DNA of 38,943 bases from a virus. The stretch covers positions 1 through 38,943 of the IMG/VR virus record IMGVR_UViG_3300009443_000015, one strand, 5' to 3'. Positions 36,533 to 38,943 of this stretch are shown piece after piece (position 1 is the stretch's first letter; each line of letters starts with the position of its first letter). A program made the position numbers and the translations under genes. A model generated the notes under the pieces. That model was not told the origin of the DNA. It worked only from the letters and a program-made list of their open reading frames with translations, and searched no databases.

Positions 36533-38943
36533 ATGCCTCTGTTAGTAAACAGTGTACCGAATCTCGCACAGGGCGTATCACAACAGCCTGACAACTTACG
36601 GTTTCCCGGTCAGTGCGACGAACAGATTAACGCTTGGGCTACGGTAGTTGAAGGCTTGGTTAAACGACCTCCTACTGAATATACAAAGAAGATAAATACA
36701 GATAGCACGAATGCTGATAAGTTATTCACACACTTCGTTAAACGATCCGAACAGAATCAATACTGTGTAGCTGTATCGTTAGGTGGTATAGGTGTTATCA
36801 ATGTAGCAGACGGTACAAAGGTATCAGTAGCTGTAACTTCTATAGCTAATAGTTATCTGAGCTTAGGAGGACAAGCATCGTTAGGTGCTGTAGCTAATCC
36901 GTTATCTGACTTACGAGCGTTAACAGTAGCTGACTATACGTTCCTTGTTAATAAGAATAGATTCATACAACGAAGTGAAGCTACTGAACAAAAGTCTACA
37001 CCACCTACTGATGAAGCTTTAATTGTTGTTAAGTTAGGAGACTATGAAAAAGCTTACAGTATATATGTAGATGATAAGTTAGTACCTGTAGCCGCAGCGT
37101 TACAAGGACAACATCACGATTACAGTAGTACGAGCCACGGTAATACATCTGTTCAACCTGCTACTTATATAAGTGGTCCCGCTGATGTGGAGCCTAAAGG
37201 CAACCACGCAGATACAGGTTTTATAGCTAGGGATTTGTACGACTGCATAAATGAAAGTGTAGTTAATACAAACTCAGGTGTATCTGCTATCACTATAAAT
37301 CCAGGACCATCTGCTACAGGTGACGGTTGGTTAGGCGGACACTCTACAGGTACTTATACTTTAGAAACAGAGGAACCTGTTGATAGGAGTGGAGCTAGTG
37401 CTAGAATAAGCTATGGTAGAAGCAGGAAAGTTAAGACTGAGTACCAAGTAAAACTACAAGTTAATATCATACAGTCAGGAGCTGCTACTGCATCAGCTGA
37501 ATTAATAGTAACTAAAGGAGTTATAACAGCTGCTAGAAACTTAAAGAAAGGCAGTGGTTTCAACCCATCTAATCCTGTATCTTTACAGTATAAAGCATAT
37601 AGGAGGGTAAGGAAAAAAGATGTTTTTGGTGGTCGTGATATAGGTTGGCACGGCTGGATAGAAGTAAAAACAGGAGATAGAGATTACTACGTACCCCCTG
37701 CTACCTTTAACTCATCCACTAATGTAGGCACTGACCCTGTACAAGTAACCACTGTATCGTTTGTTGATGGAGGTTTCCAAGTAAGCTTAGGTGGTTCTGT
37801 TATTAAACTTACAAGTACAGAAGGTCCATTTAATATACGAGCAGAAGACGGTTTGGGAGACCAAGCGTTAGGTATTGTATACAGAGAAGTAAGTAACATT
37901 ACAGAGTTACCTATAAAGTGTTACAATGGGTTCGGCCCTGTTAAAGTAATAGGTGATGCAGACATCGACCAAGACGATTACTATGTACGGTTTTCCACTA
38001 AAGATAAGACTGACTTTGGTGATGGTAGCTGGATAGAAACAGTTGGTTATTTCCAAGACGAATCAGAAACTAGTGCGTTAGAAGGTATCGATACATTGTT
38101 AACAACTGATACGATGCCTGTAACTCTTACTCCATTCTTTAATGGTGATACAATAACAGACTTTAGACTATCTACTCCTAATGATGTTTTATATGTAAAG
38201 CACAATAGCAACTACTACAGATTAGATGTAGAAAACAGAGCAGCTGCTGATACTGAGCCTGGTGTAGGTACTGACTGGGAAGATGTATGGACTGAGGTAG
38301 ACGAGACAAAAGATACAGCAGCTACTGTAGGTTATCTACCTTGGAAGTTGGGTACATTATACTATGGTCCTACTGACAGAAACGCACGAGGTGGTTGGGC
38401 GGCTAGATCAGCAGGTGACGACAACACCAATCCCTTTCCGTCGTTCGTCGGTAAGCGTATACGAGACCTATTCTTCTTTAAGAACCGGTTAGGTATACTT
38501 ACAGATAGCAACATTATCTTCTCTGAGGCTGATGAGTACTTTAACTTCTTTCGTACTACTACACAGCAGTTACTAGACAGTGCAGTTATCGATGTCGGAC
38601 TTAGTCACACAAAGGTAGCTATACTAGAACACGCTGTACCATTCCAAGAGAAGCTGATGTTATTCAGTCAAGGGTCACAGTTTGTACTTCGTGGAGCAGA
38701 TGTGTTATCACCTAAGACTGTAGCTATATCTCCTGTAACTGAGTACGATCTATCAGACGGTATACAACCAGTAGCATTAGGTAACTATATATACTTCCCA
38801 TTTAAACGAAAAGACTTTGAAGGAGTATATGAATACTTTGTTGATAACAATACTGAGACGTTTAACGCTGAAGAGATAACCCAACAAGTACCTAAGTATA
38901 TTACATCAGATGTAAATAGAATCGTAGGTTCACAGTCTGAGAA
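36533..38943 (+). CDS. tail tubular protein B / nozzle (gp12-like), 3' end cut off by window
   Basis: The frame opens at ATG 36533, 7 bases after the gp11-like stop, and runs without a stop to the window edge (803 codons). The start MPLLVNSVPNLAQGVSQQPD, RFPGQCDEQINAWATVVEGL and KRPP is the hallmark of T7 gp12. Near the right edge come GKRIRDLFFFKNRLGILTDS, VGLSHTKVAILEHAVPFQEK, LMLFSQGSQFVLRGADVLSP and AEEITQQVPKYITSDV, all gp12-like. In T7 gp12 (794 aa) the last of these lies far from the C-terminus, so a few hundred residues are probably missing here; the protein is longer than in T7. It forms the tail nozzle. Confidence 0.95.
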   Translation, partial: MPLLVNSVPNLAQGVSQQPDNLRFPGQCDEQINAWATVVEGLVKRPPTEYTKKINTDSTNADKLFTHFVKRSEQNQYCVAVSLGGIGVINVADGTKVSVAVTSIANSYLSLGGQASLGAVANPLSDLRALTVADYTFLVNKNRFIQRSEATEQKSTPPTDEALIVVKLGDYEKAYSIYVDDKLVPVAAALQGQHHDYSSTSHGNTSVQPATYISGPADVEPKGNHADTGFIARDLYDCINESVVNTNSGVSAITINPGPSATGDGWLGGHSTGTYTLETEEPVDRSGASARISYGRSRKVKTEYQVKLQVNIIQSGAATASAELIVTKGVITAARNLKKGSGFNPSNPVSLQYKAYRRVRKKDVFGGRDIGWHGWIEVKTGDRDYYVPPATFNSSTNVGTDPVQVTTVSFVDGGFQVSLGGSVIKLTSTEGPFNIRAEDGLGDQALGIVYREVSNITELPIKCYNGFGPVKVIGDADIDQDDYYVRFSTKDKTDFGDGSWIETVGYFQDESETSALEGIDTLLTTDTMPVTLTPFFNGDTITDFRLSTPNDVLYVKHNSNYYRLDVENRAAADTEPGVGTDWEDVWTEVDETKDTAATVGYLPWKLGTLYYGPTDRNARGGWAARSAGDDNTNPFPSFVGKRIRDLFFFKNRLGILTDSNIIFSEADEYFNFFRTTTQQLLDSAVIDVGLSHTKVAILEHAVPFQEKLMLFSQGSQFVLRGADVLSPKTVAISPVTEYDLSDGIQPVALGNYIYFPFKRKDFEGVYEYFVDNNTETFNAEEITQQVPKYITSDVNRIVGSQSE

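Noticed and set aside
1-38943. Host-derived metabolic genes (photosynthesis, ribonucleotide reductase, phosphate genes)
   Set aside because: None recognised; only the small dATP/dGTP diphosphohydrolase-type protein touches metabolism.
38930-38943. Direct circular closure of the window end to its start
   Set aside because: Reading across the junction ends gp12 after about 10 more codons, far short of its expected C-terminal region, and leaves the gp13-like gene without its start; missing sequence is the better explanation.

Overview
The window is most of the genome of a T7-like podovirus (Autographiviridae type). The evidence is a single-subunit phage RNA polymerase, a T7-style replication set, the portal/scaffold/capsid/tail-tube block, three internal core proteins, a T7-type tail fibre and the T7-type terminase pair, almost all on the + strand. 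The small-protein families (a 42-residue MPKGLYAN protein, a CARM-motif DUF6321-like protein, several tail-fibre adaptors) are typical of aquatic and marine relatives. The host cannot be named from the sequence. DNA is A+T-leaning; some genes have good Shine-Dalgarno sites, others only an A/T-rich leader ending ATATATTATG.

The record is circularly permuted relative to T7. It opens inside a gp13-like gene and closes inside the gp12-like tail tube gene, which are neighbours in T7. Part of gp12 and the start of gp13, roughly 1 kb, probably lie outside the window.

Layout. 1-8778: internal virion proteins gp13, gp14, gp15 and a very large gp16-like protein (1825 aa). 8842-13752: tail fibre with a beta-helix and a string of small tail/accessory proteins, ending with a repeat-rich, probably abundant fibre-like protein and a strong terminator. 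13843-15748: terminase small and large subunits. 15749-17136: gene-poor region with short repeats, an iteron-like array, a chain of four micro-ORFs and sigma70-like promoter candidates; this is where the terminal repeat and early control region would be expected. 17137-19563: about a dozen very small early genes. 19563-28395: RNA polymerase, SSB, endonuclease I, primase-helicase, DNA polymerase, PD-(D/E)XK nuclease, 5' exonuclease, dATP/dGTP diphosphohydrolase N-terminal-domain protein. 28398-31428: a second cassette of tail/adhesin-like proteins including a LamG-type domain. 31434-38943: portal, scaffold, terminator, a membrane-protein pair with an embedded lipoprotein gene (proposed lysis cassette), capsid, terminator, tail tubes A and B.

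The most interesting item is an embedded reading frame at 34361-34588. It has a perfect Shine-Dalgarno site and a lipoprotein signal peptide and lies inside a holin-like gene between scaffold and capsid; I read it as an outer-membrane spanin that ordinary gene calling would miss. No endolysin could be recognised anywhere in the window, and the gp16-like protein shows no transglycosylase domain. Other points of interest are the micro-ORF chain, the iteron-like array, two genes (capsid and the repeat-rich fibre) with matching leaders and terminators, and several long out-of-frame gene overlaps in the replication block.
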